This document shows, one piece after another, positions 37,262-46,493 of a DNA stretch of 64,000 bases (position 1 is the first letter of the stretch; each line of letters opens with the position of its first letter). Below the pieces are notes generated by a model, which worked only from the letters and a program-made list of their open reading frames with translations, was not told where the DNA came from and searched no databases. A program made the position numbers and the translations under genes. The DNA is taken from contig NZ_JABAIV010000003.1 of the NCBI RefSeq assembly GCF_013003915.1, forward strand, positions 496,001 through 560,000, written 5' to 3'. The DNA comes from Telluria aromaticivorans (GTDB lineage Bacteria; Pseudomonadota; Gammaproteobacteria; Burkholderiales; Burkholderiaceae_D).

Positions 37262-37342
37262 GGCTGACCTCTCTTCTCTTTGTATGGTTCTATATTAGTG
37301 TGTGTTCGGCCCGAGCGGCGCTAGGCCGCCCGGCCGCAGGAG

Positions 37343-38449
37343 TCAGGCTGCCGGTTGCGGCAGGTAGCCGGTCACTTCCAGGTCGAAGCCGGTCATCGAC
37401 GGCATCTTGCGCGGGTTGGCCAGCAGCTGCATCTTGCCCACGCCGAGGTTGCGCAGGATCTGCGCGCCGATACCGTAGGTGCGCAGGTCCATCGAGGCTG
37501 CGCGCGCGCTGCGGGGGCCGGAATCGCGCGGGGCGAACTGCGCAAACAGCTCGTCGGCGGTCTCGCCGCAGTTCAGCAGCACGATCACGCCGCGCTCGCC
37601 GGCCTGGATTGCTTTCATGGCCGAGGCCAGGTCCCAGGAGTGGGTCGAGGCGCAGTTGCCGAGCACGTCGAGGATCGAAACCGGCTGGTGCACGCGCACC
37701 AGCGCTTCCTTGTCGCGCGCCAGTTCGCCGTGCACCAGCGCCAGGTGGGCTGCGCCGCTCGGCTTGTCGCGGAAGGCAACCAGCTTGAACTCGCCGTAGG
37801 GCGTGGACAGAGGGCGCTCGGCCACGCGCTCGACCAGGCTTTCGTTCTGGCTGCGGTAATGGATCAGGTCGGCGATGGTGCCGATCTTGAGGTCATGCTC
37901 TTTGGCGAATTCGACCAGGTCCGGCAGGCGCGCCATGGTGCCGTCTTCCTTGATGATCTCGCAGATCACCGAGGCCGGGCTCAAGCCGGCCATCGCGGTC
38001 AGGTCGCAGCCGGCCTCAGTGTGCCCGGCGCGCATCAGCACGCCGCCGTTCTGGGCGCGCAGCGGGAAAATGTGGCCCGGCTGCACCAGGTCGTCCGGGG
38101 TGGTGCCCTTGTTCACGGCCACCTGGATCGTGCGGGCGCGGTCGGCCGCCGAGATACCGGTGGTCACGCCTTCGGCCGCTTCGATCGATACCGTGAAATT
38201 GGTGCCGAACGAGGTGCCGTTCTTCGAAGTCATCATCGGCAGCGCCAGTTCGTCGCAGCGCTCTTCGGTCAGCGTCAGGCAGACCAGGCCGCGCGCGTGG
38301 CGGATCATGAAGTTGATCGCTTCCGGGGTGACGAAGTCGGCGGCAAGCACCAGGTCGCCCTCGTTCTCGCGATCTTCTTCGTCGACGAGAATGACCATGC
38401 GCCCTGCGCGCAATTCGGCAACGATTTCTTCGGTGCTGGAAATAGACAT
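37343..38449 (-). CDS. ribBA: dihydroxybutanone-phosphate synthase fused to a degenerate GTP cyclohydrolase II domain
   Basis: A 368-residue RibBA-type protein. Residues 1-205 are a complete RibB domain: VDEEDRENEGDLVLAAD, HARGLVCLTL, SIEAAEGVTTGISAADRA, GHIFPLRAQNGGVL, RAGHTEAGCDL. Residues 210-368 align with GTP cyclohydrolase II but lack its zinc site: where the family has E-S-C-L-T-G-D and R-C-D-C-G, this protein has RVHQPVSILDVLGNCASTHS. It does keep the C-terminal RTYGIGAQILRNLGV. The second half is therefore probably inactive and a separate RibA is expected elsewhere. AAGGAA before the ATG at 38449 sets the start. It is first of the ribBA-ribH-nusB unit; no FMN riboswitch is seen upstream. 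Confidence 0.94.
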   Translation of the reverse strand: MSISSTEEIVAELRAGRMVILVDEEDRENEGDLVLAADFVTPEAINFMIRHARGLVCLTLTEERCDELALPMMTSKNGTSFGTNFTVSIEAAEGVTTGISAADRARTIQVAVNKGTTPDDLVQPGHIFPLRAQNGGVLMRAGHTEAGCDLTAMAGLSPASVICEIIKEDGTMARLPDLVEFAKEHDLKIGTIADLIHYRSQNESLVERVAERPLSTPYGEFKLVAFRDKPSGAAHLALVHGELARDKEALVRVHQPVSILDVLGNCASTHSWDLASAMKAIQAGERGVIVLLNCGETADELFAQFAPRDSGPRSARAASMDLRTYGIGAQILRNLGVGKMQLLANPRKMPSMTGFDLEVTGYLPQPAA

Positions 38450-38836
38450 GCGGATTCCTTGAAACGGGAGGTATTTTGCGTAATCCGTTATTTTAAAGGA
38501 TTTACCGCCTTTCAACCTGACTCCCTTCCCCCGGCTTCCTCCCTATTCATCATCCGGGCGCCGGCAAGCACGGCGCTGCGATTTCGTCAACGACGTTGCC
38601 TTGATGCAACACGCAATAATTCGCGTATATTTGTGAGAACATAATTGTTAAGCTTCACATTCCCGCACGAAACAAGATGGCATGTCCACGCTTGACTAGA
38701 TTATGATTAAGACATTGCGGCCTATGATGTCGCCGAGGGCTCTCCCCGGCAACGCCGGCCCACTCTGCGGAGTTGCCATGGCGGTAGTTCCATCATCTCG
38801 CAGTCGCTGCGGCGCTTTCCCTGGAAGGCGTCGCTG
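38450..38836. other. 387-base intergenic region between ribBA and the REC-GAF-PAS-GGDEF-EAL gene
   Basis: This divergent promoter region is AT-richer than its surroundings in the middle (38600-38720). It holds a GGCAAC...GTTGCC dyad enclosing CGGC-aac-GCCG at about 38740-38780, just upstream of the plus-strand gene. I see no convincing promoter pair, riboswitch or gene. Confidence 0.4.
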
Positions 38837-41509
38837 ATGGCCACGATCCTGATCGTCGACGACCGGCCGAGTAACCGCGCCTTCCTCAATGCCCTGCTCG
38901 GCTATACCGGCCACCGCCTGCTGGAAGCGGAAGACGGCGCCCAGGCCCTGGCCCTGACGCGCAACCACCGTCCAGACCTGGTCATCACCGACATCCTGAT
39001 GCCGATCATGGACGGCTACGAGCTGGTCCAGCAGATCCGCCTCGACCCGGAGCTGCGCACCACCCGCATCATCTTTTTCTCGGCCGTCTACGCCGAGCGC
39101 GAGACCCAGGCCATGGCGGCGCGCTGCGGCGTCGCCACCGTCCTGCCCAAGCCCTCCGACCCGCACCAGATCCTCGAAGCCGTCAACGCCGAACTCGGCG
39201 TGATCGAAGGCACCCCGCCGGCGCCGGTGGCCGCGCCGGAAGAACGCGACCGCGGCCTGCCCTTCGACCTGTGTGCGCGCCTGACGGAACTGGAGCGCAT
39301 GTGCCTGGCCCTGATCGGCGAACGCCGCGTCGAGACCCTGGCCGCCTCCTTCCTCGACGTCGCCCGCCGCGTGCTGCACGCCGACTGCGCCGCCCTGTGC
39401 CTGCTCGACCGCGGCGAGCGCAACGTGCGCCACCTCGCGGCCTGGGCGCTCGACCCGGCCCTGCTGGCCAGCCATGCCCAGGACGAAACGCGGCTGCCGG
39501 GCATGCTGCTGCGCGCCCGCGCGCCATTGCGCCTGGTCGAAGGCGACACGTATTTGGGAACATTGCCGTCCTGCCACCCGGGAATGGGCAGCTTCCTCGG
39601 CCTGCAGGTGCACGACCTGCAGCATCCGCACGGCTGGCTGTACTGCGCGCGCCATCCGGGCGCGCCGGCCTTCACCGAAGAAGAAGAGCGCTGGGCCACG
39701 GCCCTCGCCGCCCAGCTGGCGGTGGCCTATGAAAACCTGAATTTGTACGACGTGGTGCAGCGCCACGCCGCCCAGCTCCAGCTCGAAGCACTGGCGCGCG
39801 CGGACGCCGACGTTGCCCTGCGCGAGAGCCAGCACCGGCTGGAGCTGAACCGCCAGGTCTTCGACAGCACCCAGGAAGGCATCATGATGACCGATGCCGA
39901 GGCCAATATCGTCGCCGTCAATCCGGCCTTCGAGCAAATCACGGGCTACCGCGAAGCCGACGTGCTGGGCCTGAACCCGCGTATCCTGCGCTCCGGACGG
40001 CACGATTCCGCCTTCTACGGCAGCATGTGGCACTGCCTGGAAAGCGATGGCCAGTGGCGCGGCGAGATCTGGAACCGCCGCAAGAACGGCGAAGTCTATC
40101 CCGAGCGCAGCAGCATCAGCGCGGTGCGCGACGAAGCCGGGCGCCTGACTGCCTATGTGTCCGTCTCGACCGACCTGTCGGCGCTGAAGGCCGCGCACCA
40201 CCAGCTCGATTTCCTGTCCAACCACGACGCCCTGACCCTGCTGCCGAACCGCTCGCTGTTCAACGACCGCCTGCAGCAGGCGATCGCCGCGGCGCGCCAG
40301 GGCGACGGCCAACTGGCGCTGCTGCTGTTTAACGTCGACCGCCTCTCGCGCATCAACGACAGCCTCGGCCACGCCGCCGGCGACGCCGTGCTGCGCGAAG
40401 TCGCGCGCCGGGTCGGCGACATCGCCGGCCCCACCGATACGCTGGCGCGCCTGTCGGGCGACGAATTCGTCCTGCTGCTCACCGCCTGCCACGACAACGA
40501 AGACATCATCCTGGCCGCGCGCCGCCTGATCGACGCCATCGCACAGCCCCATGCGGTGGGCGGGCACGACGTGGTGGTCACCGGCAGCGTCGGCATCAGC
40601 ATCTTCCCGCGCGACGGCAATGCGGCGGGCGAACTGCTCAAGTCGGCCGATGCGGCGCTGACCGACATGAAGGAGTCCGGCCGCAACGGCTTCCGCTTCT
40701 TCAAGGGCGAGATGAATGCCCATGCGCTGCGCTGGCTGGCGCTGGAAACGCGGCTGCGGCGCGCCATCGAGCGCAGCGAGCTGGCCCTGCACTACCAGCC
40801 GCAGATCTCGCGTGTCGACGGCAGCGTGGTCGGCATGGAAGCCCTGCTGCGCTGGCGCAGCGAGGAAATCGGCATGGTGCCGCCGGGCGACTTCATCCCG
40901 CTGGCCGAAGATACCGGCCTGATCCACCCGATCGGCGAATGGGTGATCCGCCAGGCCTGCTTCCAGAACAAGGCCTGGCAAAACGCCGGCCTGCCGCCAG
41001 TGAAAGTGGCCGTCAACGTCTCGGCCAACCAGTTCAAGGCCGGCTCGGTGAGCGGCATCGTGCGCGCCGCACTGGAAGAAAGCGGGCTGGCGCCGCGCTA
41101 CCTGGAGGTGGAGCTGACTGAAAGCGTGATGATGGGCGACAGCTCGGTGGCCGAAGCGCAAATGGCGGAATTGCGCGCGATGGGCGTGTCGCTGTCGCTG
41201 GACGACTTCGGCACCGGCTATTCCTCGCTCGGCTACCTGTCGCGCTTCCCGCTCGACAAACTCAAGATCGACCAGACCTTTGTGCGCAACATCACCACCG
41301 AACAGCGCAGCGCCGCCATCGCCCAGGCGACCATCGCCCTGGCCCAGGGCCTGTCGCTGCAGGTCGTGGCAGAAGGCGTGGAGACGGTCGGCCAGCGCGA
41401 CTTTTTGGGGCTGATCGGCTGCGACGTCATGCAGGGCTACCTGTACAGCCGGCCCTTGCCAGCGCACGAAATGGGGCAATTGCTGGCCAAGGGACGCGTC
41501 GCGGTCTGA
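38837..41509 (+). CDS. REC-GAF-PAS-GGDEF-EAL cyclic-di-GMP signalling protein
   Basis: An 890-residue protein. The receiver (1-120) has Asp52 in LVITDILMPIMDGYE. A GAF domain (about 150-310) ends in the EEEERWATALAAQLAVAYEN helix, and a PAS domain (about 335-455) contains NRQVFDSTQEGIMMTDAEAN. The GGDEF domain (about 460-620) has SGDEF at 540-544. The EAL domain (about 635-885) has E-A-L at 668-670, [17 protein letters not shown] and VVAEGVET. As in the protein at 9-11 kb, the cyclase signature is altered while the phosphodiesterase site is intact, so it probably lowers c-di-GMP. GGAAGG lies nine bases before the ATG. No partner kinase is adjacent. Confidence 0.94.
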   Translation: MATILIVDDRPSNRAFLNALLGYTGHRLLEAEDGAQALALTRNHRPDLVITDILMPIMDGYELVQQIRLDPELRTTRIIFFSAVYAERETQAMAARCGVATVLPKPSDPHQILEAVNAELGVIEGTPPAPVAAPEERDRGLPFDLCARLTELERMCLALIGERRVETLAASFLDVARRVLHADCAALCLLDRGERNVRHLAAWALDPALLASHAQDETRLPGMLLRARAPLRLVEGDTYLGTLPSCHPGMGSFLGLQVHDLQHPHGWLYCARHPGAPAFTEEEERWATALAAQLAVAYENLNLYDVVQRHAAQLQLEALARADADVALRESQHRLELNRQVFDSTQEGIMMTDAEANIVAVNPAFEQITGYREADVLGLNPRILRSGRHDSAFYGSMWHCLESDGQWRGEIWNRRKNGEVYPERSSISAVRDEAGRLTAYVSVSTDLSALKAAHHQLDFLSNHDALTLLPNRSLFNDRLQQAIAAARQGDGQLALLLFNVDRLSRINDSLGHAAGDAVLREVARRVGDIAGPTDTLARLSGDEFVLLLTACHDNEDIILAARRLIDAIAQPHAVGGHDVVVTGSVGISIFPRDGNAAGELLKSADAALTDMKESGRNGFRFFKGEMNAHALRWLALETRLRRAIERSELALHYQPQISRVDGSVVGMEALLRWRSEEIGMVPPGDFIPLAEDTGLIHPIGEWVIRQACFQNKAWQNAGLPPVKVAVNVSANQFKAGSVSGIVRAALEESGLAPRYLEVELTESVMMGDSSVAEAQMAELRAMGVSLSLDDFGTGYSSLGYLSRFPLDKLKIDQTFVRNITTEQRSAAIAQATIALAQGLSLQVVAEGVETVGQRDFLGLIGCDVMQGYLYSRPLPAHEMGQLLAKGRVAV

Positions 41510-41547
41510 ATTTTGCTGCGGACATTGCTGCCTGCACGCAACACGCA

Positions 41548-41565
41548 CGGCCCCAACAGGGGCCG
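41548..41565 (+). terminator. hairpin after the REC-GAF-PAS-GGDEF-EAL gene
   Basis: CGGCCCC-aaca-GGGGCCG, a perfect 7-bp stem without a T run; a weak or Rho-assisted terminator, or only a barrier. Confidence 0.4.
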
Positions 41566-41627
41566 ATGCGATATTTAGACGGGCACGCGCGGTAGAATGC
41601 GTGCTCGTCTATAAAAAAGTTCCTTAA

Positions 41628-44567
41628 ATGAGCAACAATTTCGTGCGCGGCATATGCATGGCCGCAGTGCTGTTCGCGCACTTGCCAGCGAATGTTGCAC
41701 ACGGGGCCACATCGGCCCCTGTGGTTTCCCCTGCTGCGGCAGCCCGGGACGCCGGACCGCTGCGCCTCGATGCCCAGATCCCGGTCGGCCCGCAGGTCAA
41801 GGTCGGCAAGCTGGCCAACGGGCTCACCTATTACATCCAGCGTAATGCGCGTCCCGAGCGCAAGCTCGAATTGCGCCTGGTGGTCAAGGCCGGCTCGATC
41901 CTGGAAGACGAGGACCAGCGCGGCCTGGCCCACTTCGTGGAGCACATGGCCTTCAACGGCTCGACCAATTTCCGCAAGCACGAACTGGTGTCCTACCTGC
42001 AGTCGATCGGCGTCGGCTTTGGCGCCGACCTGAACGCCTATACCGCCTTCGACGAGACCGTCTACATCCTGCCGATCCCGACCGACAAGCCCGAACACGT
42101 CGGCAAGGCTTTCCAGGTGCTGGAAGACTGGGCCCATGGCGTGAGCTTCGATCCGGCCGACATCGACAAGGAGCGCGGCATCATCCTGGAAGAATTGCGG
42201 CTGGGTAAAGGCGCATCGGACCGCATGAGCAAGCAGATCATGCCGAAGATCTTCAACGGCTCGAAATATGCCGAACGCCTGCCGATCGGCACCGAAGAGG
42301 TGCTGCGCAATTTCACGCCCGACGCCCTGCGCCGCTTCTACCGCGACTGGTACCGCCCCGACCTGATGGCGGTGGTCGTGGTCGGCGACATCGAGCCGGC
42401 GCGCGCCGAGCAACTCGTGAAGCAGCATTTCGCCAAACTGAAGAACCCGCAGCCCTCGCGCCCGCGCGCCTATGCCGAGATCCCGGCGCGCCAGGCCACC
42501 GAGGCGCTGGTCGTCCTGGATCCGGAAGCCACCGGCAATGCGGTCCTGATCCGCTATCCGGTCCAGCCGGTGCACGAAGCCGGCACCATCCGCGCCTACC
42601 GCGACGACCTGGTGCAGGCGCTGTTCTCCGCCATGCTGAACCAGCGCCTGCAGGAACTGGCCCAGCTGCCCGAGCCGCCCTTCATGGGCGCCAACAGCTC
42701 GCTCGGCAAGCTGACCCCCCGCTACCGCTCGTACAACGCCTCGGCCGCGCTGGGGCCGCGCGGCGCCGATGCCGCCCTCACCGCCCTGGTCGAGGAAAAC
42801 GAACGGGCGCGCCGCCATGGTTTCGGCGCGACCGAGCTCGAGCAGATGAAGAAGAACCTGATGCGCACCTACGAGCAGGCCTGGAACGAGCGCGCCAAGA
42901 GCGATTCGGGCACCTATGCGGCCGAATACATCCGCAATTTCCTGCAGCAGGAAGCGATTCCCGGCATCGATACCGAATACCGCTACGTCAAGCAGCTGGT
43001 GCCCGGCATCACGCTGGAAGAAATGAATGCCTACGCGCGCCGCACCATCCCGGCCGACTCGGGCAAGCTGGTGCTGTACACCGGCGTAACCCGCCCCGAG
43101 ACCCCGCGCGGCGAGCAGTTGCTGGCCACGGTGGCAGCGGCCCAGCGCGCCGAGGTCAGCGCGCGTGACGAAAAAGCCGTGGCCGCGCGCCTGATGGAGC
43201 GTCCTTCCAAGCCCGGCACGATCGTCGCCCAGGCGCACGACAAGGCGCTCGGCCTGACACGCCTGGAGCTGTCGAACGGCGTCAAGGTGATCCTGAAACC
43301 CACCGATTTCCGCAACGACCAGGTGATGATGAGCGCGGCCCGCTTCGGCGGCCAGAGCCTGTTCAGCGACAAGGACGTGCTCAATGCGCGCTTCGCGAAT
43401 GCAATCGTGGCCAGCATGGGCGTGAAGGATTTCACTCCCCTCGACATGAGCAAGATCCTGGCCGGCAAGGCGGCCCAGGTGAACGTCGGCCTGGCCAACT
43501 ACACCGACGTGGTGGTCGGCGCCTCGGGTGCGACCGATATCGAGACCATGCTGCAGCTGGCCTGGCTGAAGTTCCACGGAGTGCGCCGCGACGAAGCTTT
43601 GTTCCGCTCCTATGTCGGCAAGCAGGCCGAGCAGGCGCGCAACCAGACCTCGCAGCCGGGCGTGCACTTTGGCGACGCCGTGATGGCGGCGCTGTACAAC
43701 AACCACCCGCGCGCGCCACGCACCTTGAAGCCGGAAGAATACGAGCAGATCGACCTGGACCGCAGCATCGACATTTTCCAGCAGCGCTTCTCGAGTGCCA
43801 AGGACCTGACCTTCATCCTGGTCGGCAGCTTCGACGCCAACGCGATCAAGCCGCTGCTGGCCGCCTACCTCGGCAGCCTGCCGACCCCGGACCTGCCGGT
43901 GGCCTACCGCGACGTCGGCATGCGTCCGGCGACAGGCGTGGTCAAGCGCGAAGTGCGCAGCGGTTCGGAACCCAAGAGCACCATCTCGCTCACCTTTACC
44001 GGCACCGCCGAGTTCACCGAAGCCGAACAATTGCGCCTGTCGGCCCTGCTGGAAGTGACCAACCTGCGCATCATCGAGGTGCTGCGCGAGCAAATGGCCC
44101 TGATCTACGGCGGCGGCGCCAACGGCGTGCTGAGCAAGATCCCTTACGGGAATTACTCGATCGGCGTGACCCTGCCGACCGGGCCGGAGCACGTGGACAA
44201 GGTGATTGCGACCACCTTTGCCGAAATTCGCCGCCTGCAGACGCAGGGGCCGGACGCGGCCGACCTGGAAAAAGTGAAGAGCAACTGGATCCAGAACCAC
44301 CGCCGCTCGCTGCGCGAGAACGGGTACTGGCTGGGGCATTTACAGACGGCGCTGAGCGAAGGAACCGATCCTGGGTCGATTCTCGAGATCGAGAAGCAGG
44401 TGGCGGCGTTGACGGCGGACGAGATCCGGACGGCGGCCAAGCGTTATTTCAACGACCAGAATTATGTGCAGGTGGTGCTCAATCCGGAGGTGCAGGCGCC
44501 GGCCAAGGTGGCGGCGTCGGCATCGGAGTCGGCATCGGAGTCCAAACCAGTAGCGCCAGGCGGATAG
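41628..44567 (+). CDS. M16-family zinc metallopeptidase (pitrilysin type, exported)
   Basis: A 979-residue protein with a signal peptide (residues 1-26) and two M16 halves. The active half has the inverted zinc motif HFVEHMAF (His102, Glu105, His106) with the distal Glu region RGIILEELRLGKGASDRM. The second half (about residue 540 on; LELSNGVKVILKPTDFRNDQ) is the non-catalytic partner fold. The C-terminus is Ala/Ser-rich (ASASESASES). Such peptidases degrade peptides in the periplasm or outside. The ATG at 41628 lacks a good Shine-Dalgarno but gives a clean signal peptide. A repeat element (copy D) follows, with ribE convergent. Confidence 0.94.
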   Translation: MSNNFVRGICMAAVLFAHLPANVAHGATSAPVVSPAAAARDAGPLRLDAQIPVGPQVKVGKLANGLTYYIQRNARPERKLELRLVVKAGSILEDEDQRGLAHFVEHMAFNGSTNFRKHELVSYLQSIGVGFGADLNAYTAFDETVYILPIPTDKPEHVGKAFQVLEDWAHGVSFDPADIDKERGIILEELRLGKGASDRMSKQIMPKIFNGSKYAERLPIGTEEVLRNFTPDALRRFYRDWYRPDLMAVVVVGDIEPARAEQLVKQHFAKLKNPQPSRPRAYAEIPARQATEALVVLDPEATGNAVLIRYPVQPVHEAGTIRAYRDDLVQALFSAMLNQRLQELAQLPEPPFMGANSSLGKLTPRYRSYNASAALGPRGADAALTALVEENERARRHGFGATELEQMKKNLMRTYEQAWNERAKSDSGTYAAEYIRNFLQQEAIPGIDTEYRYVKQLVPGITLEEMNAYARRTIPADSGKLVLYTGVTRPETPRGEQLLATVAAAQRAEVSARDEKAVAARLMERPSKPGTIVAQAHDKALGLTRLELSNGVKVILKPTDFRNDQVMMSAARFGGQSLFSDKDVLNARFANAIVASMGVKDFTPLDMSKILAGKAAQVNVGLANYTDVVVGASGATDIETMLQLAWLKFHGVRRDEALFRSYVGKQAEQARNQTSQPGVHFGDAVMAALYNNHPRAPRTLKPEEYEQIDLDRSIDIFQQRFSSAKDLTFILVGSFDANAIKPLLAAYLGSLPTPDLPVAYRDVGMRPATGVVKREVRSGSEPKSTISLTFTGTAEFTEAEQLRLSALLEVTNLRIIEVLREQMALIYGGGANGVLSKIPYGNYSIGVTLPTGPEHVDKVIATTFAEIRRLQTQGPDAADLEKVKSNWIQNHRRSLRENGYWLGHLQTALSEGTDPGSILEIEKQVAALTADEIRTAAKRYFNDQNYVQVVLNPEVQAPAKVAASASESASESKPVAPGG

Positions 44568-44591
44568 GCGGAACCGACGTCGATGAGCCCC

Positions 44592-44697
44592 GTAGGGTGG
44601 GCAGATTCTGCCCAAGCGTCCAAATCACGTTCGCATTGCGGCGGTGCGATTATTCACGGATGGTTGAACGCGCGGGCGGGGGACCCGCCCACCCTAC
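44592..44697. repeat. MITE-like inverted-repeat element, copy D
   Basis: GTAGGGTGGGCAGATTCTGC at the left and GCGGGCGGGGGACCCGCCCA with CCCTAC at the right; the middle includes CCAAATCACGTT and GGTTGAACGCG. Its right end overlaps the ribE stop codon on the minus strand, where GTAGGG supplies the TAG. Confidence 0.85.
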
Positions 44698-45323
44698 GAA
44701 GCCCGCGCTGAGAGCATGCGCTCGACGTAACGCGCGATCAGGTCAATCTCCAGGTTCACTTTCGAGCCGGCACGCAGGTGCTTGAGCGTGGTGACTTCGA
44801 TCGTATGCGGGATCAGGTTGATCGAGAAGCGGCACAGCTTGCCCCCTTCCCCGTCCAGGTCCTCCACCCGGTTCACGGTCAGCGACACGCCGTTGACCAC
44901 CACCGAGCCCTTGTACGCCAGGAACTTCGCGAGCTCATGCGGCGCGTCGATCACCAGTTCGCGCGATTCCCCGACCGGCTCGAAGCTGTGCACGGTGCCC
45001 AGGCCATCGACGTGGCCGGAGACCAGGTGGCCGCCCAGCCGTTCGGCCAGGGTCAAGGCCTTCTCCAGGTTGACCTCACCCGGCACCTCGAGGCCGACCG
45101 TCTTGCTCAGGCTCTCGCGCGAGACGTCGACGCTGAAGCTCGTGTCGGTCTTGGCCACCACGGTCATGCAGGCGCCGTTGAGGGCGATCGAATCGCCCAG
45201 CGCGACGTCGCCGAGCGGCAACGGGCCGGCGTCGATATCCAGGCGTACACCTGCGAACGAGCCGCCCTCGAGCGGGGTGACCGAAGTAATGCTGCCGACG
45301 GCCGCGACGATTCCAGTAAACAT
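44694..45323 (-). CDS. ribE: riboflavin synthase alpha chain
   Basis: A 209-residue riboflavin synthase, which dismutates two lumazines to riboflavin. It begins with the invariant MFTGIVAAVGSI and shows the two-barrel repeat: DSIALNGACMTVV with FSVDVSRESLSKT in the first half; GGHLVSGHVDGLGTV, GSVVVNGVSLTVN and FSINLIPHTIEVTTL in the second. It starts six bases after ribD, so the two are co-transcribed. The TAG stop lies inside the terminal bases of repeat copy D, so the original C-terminus may have differed by a few residues. Confidence 0.96.
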   Translation of the reverse strand: MFTGIVAAVGSITSVTPLEGGSFAGVRLDIDAGPLPLGDVALGDSIALNGACMTVVAKTDTSFSVDVSRESLSKTVGLEVPGEVNLEKALTLAERLGGHLVSGHVDGLGTVHSFEPVGESRELVIDAPHELAKFLAYKGSVVVNGVSLTVNRVEDLDGEGGKLCRFSINLIPHTIEVTTLKHLRAGSKVNLEIDLIARYVERMLSARAS

Positions 45324-45329
45324 GTGATC

Positions 45330-46448
45330 TTATTCCTCAGTATTGGTAAATCTTGCCAGGATGCGGATGTCGTCGCCGACCCGCGCCACGTCGTGGAAGC
45401 GCAGCCGGCGCTTGTCGCCCAGCTGCGCCAGCGGCGGCAAATCGAACATGCCCTGCCCCGGCCCGACCAGGCTAGGGGCCAGGTAGACCAGCAGCTCGTC
45501 GACACAGCCTTCGCGCACCATCGAGGCATTCAGTTTCGAACCGGCTTCGACGTGGACCTCATTGATCTCGCGCCGGCCCAGTTCGCGCATCAGCGCCGGC
45601 AAATCGACCTTGCCGCCGGCGTTCGGCAGCACGATCACCTCGTGCCCTGCTGCCTGCAGCGCCGCAGCTTTTTGCGGGAGTTCGGCAGCGGCCACGATCC
45701 AGCAAGATTCGCCCTGCAGGATGCGCGCATCGGGCGCAATGTCGAGCCGGCTGTCCACGATCACGCGGCGCGGCGGCAATGGGGTGTCGATGCCGCGCAC
45801 GTTCAGTTGCGGATCGTCCGCTTTCACCGTACCGATGCCGGTCAGGATCGCCTGCGCCCTCGCGCGCCACGCATGGCCGTCTGCGCGCGCGTCCGGCCCG
45901 GTGATCCACTGGCTCTCGCCGTTTTCCAGCGCGGTGGTGCCGTCCAGGCTGGCCGCGACTTTCAGGCGCACCCAAGGCAGCCCGCGCCGCATGCGCGAGA
46001 AGAACCCGATGTTCAATTCATGGGCGGCGTCGGCCAGCACGCCGGAGACGACCTCGATGCCGGCCCTTTCCAGCTGCGCCAGTCCGCGCCCGGCGACCAG
46101 CGGGTTGGGATCCAGCATCGCCGCCACCACGCGTCCCAGGCCGGCCTCCACCAGCGCATTCGAGCATGGCGGCGTGCGGCCGTAATGGCTGCATGGTTCC
46201 AGGGTGACGTAGGCGGTAGCGCCACGCACATCATGACCACGTGCCCGCGCATCGCGCATGGCCTGGATTTCGGCATGCGCCTGCCCCGCCGGCTGGGTAT
46301 GGCCGGCGCCGATCACGATGCCATCGCCCACGATCACGCAGCCGACCCGCGGATTCGGCGCGGTGATATACATGCCTTTCGCGGCCCATGCCAGGGCCAG
46401 CGCCATGCCGTCGGTATCGTTGAGAATCTGGTCGCTGTCGTTTGCCAA
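45330..46448 (-). CDS. ribD: bifunctional riboflavin deaminase/reductase
   Basis: A 372-residue RibD. The deaminase domain (1-150) has the zinc site GQAHAEIQAM and EPCSHYGRTPPCSNALVEAG, with TAPNPRVGCVIVGDG upstream. The reductase domain (150-372) has PWVRLKVAASLDGTTAL, WITGPDARADGHAWRARAQA, ILTGIGTVKADDPQLNVRG, EVHVEAGSKLNASM. Together they turn the GTP-derived pyrimidine into the ribityl product. The start is uncertain: a TTG at 46448 with AGGAC eight bases upstream gives a slightly longer N-terminus; the next in-frame ATG at 46406 has no Shine-Dalgarno. It lies 45 bases after the minor-pilin operon and may be co-transcribed with it. Confidence 0.94.
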   Translation of the reverse strand: MANDSDQILNDTDGMALALAWAAKGMYITAPNPRVGCVIVGDGIVIGAGHTQPAGQAHAEIQAMRDARARGHDVRGATAYVTLEPCSHYGRTPPCSNALVEAGLGRVVAAMLDPNPLVAGRGLAQLERAGIEVVSGVLADAAHELNIGFFSRMRRGLPWVRLKVAASLDGTTALENGESQWITGPDARADGHAWRARAQAILTGIGTVKADDPQLNVRGIDTPLPPRRVIVDSRLDIAPDARILQGESCWIVAAAELPQKAAALQAAGHEVIVLPNAGGKVDLPALMRELGRREINEVHVEAGSKLNASMVREGCVDELLVYLAPSLVGPGQGMFDLPPLAQLGDKRRLRFHDVARVGDDIRILARFTNTEE

Positions 46449-46493
46449 GTGTGGTGTCCTGCCCTTGCGTCCTGCCGTGCATGCTGCTCCCCG

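Noticed and set aside
38450..38700. FMN riboswitch before ribBA
   Set aside because: None of the conserved RFN segments (such as AGGGGCGG or GGUGAAAUUCCC) is present on the minus strand.
38696..44339. 950- and 970-codon minus-strand frames opposite the GGDEF-EAL protein and the M16 peptidase
   Set aside because: Same GC-skew artefact; the opposite strand carries recognisable full-length enzymes.
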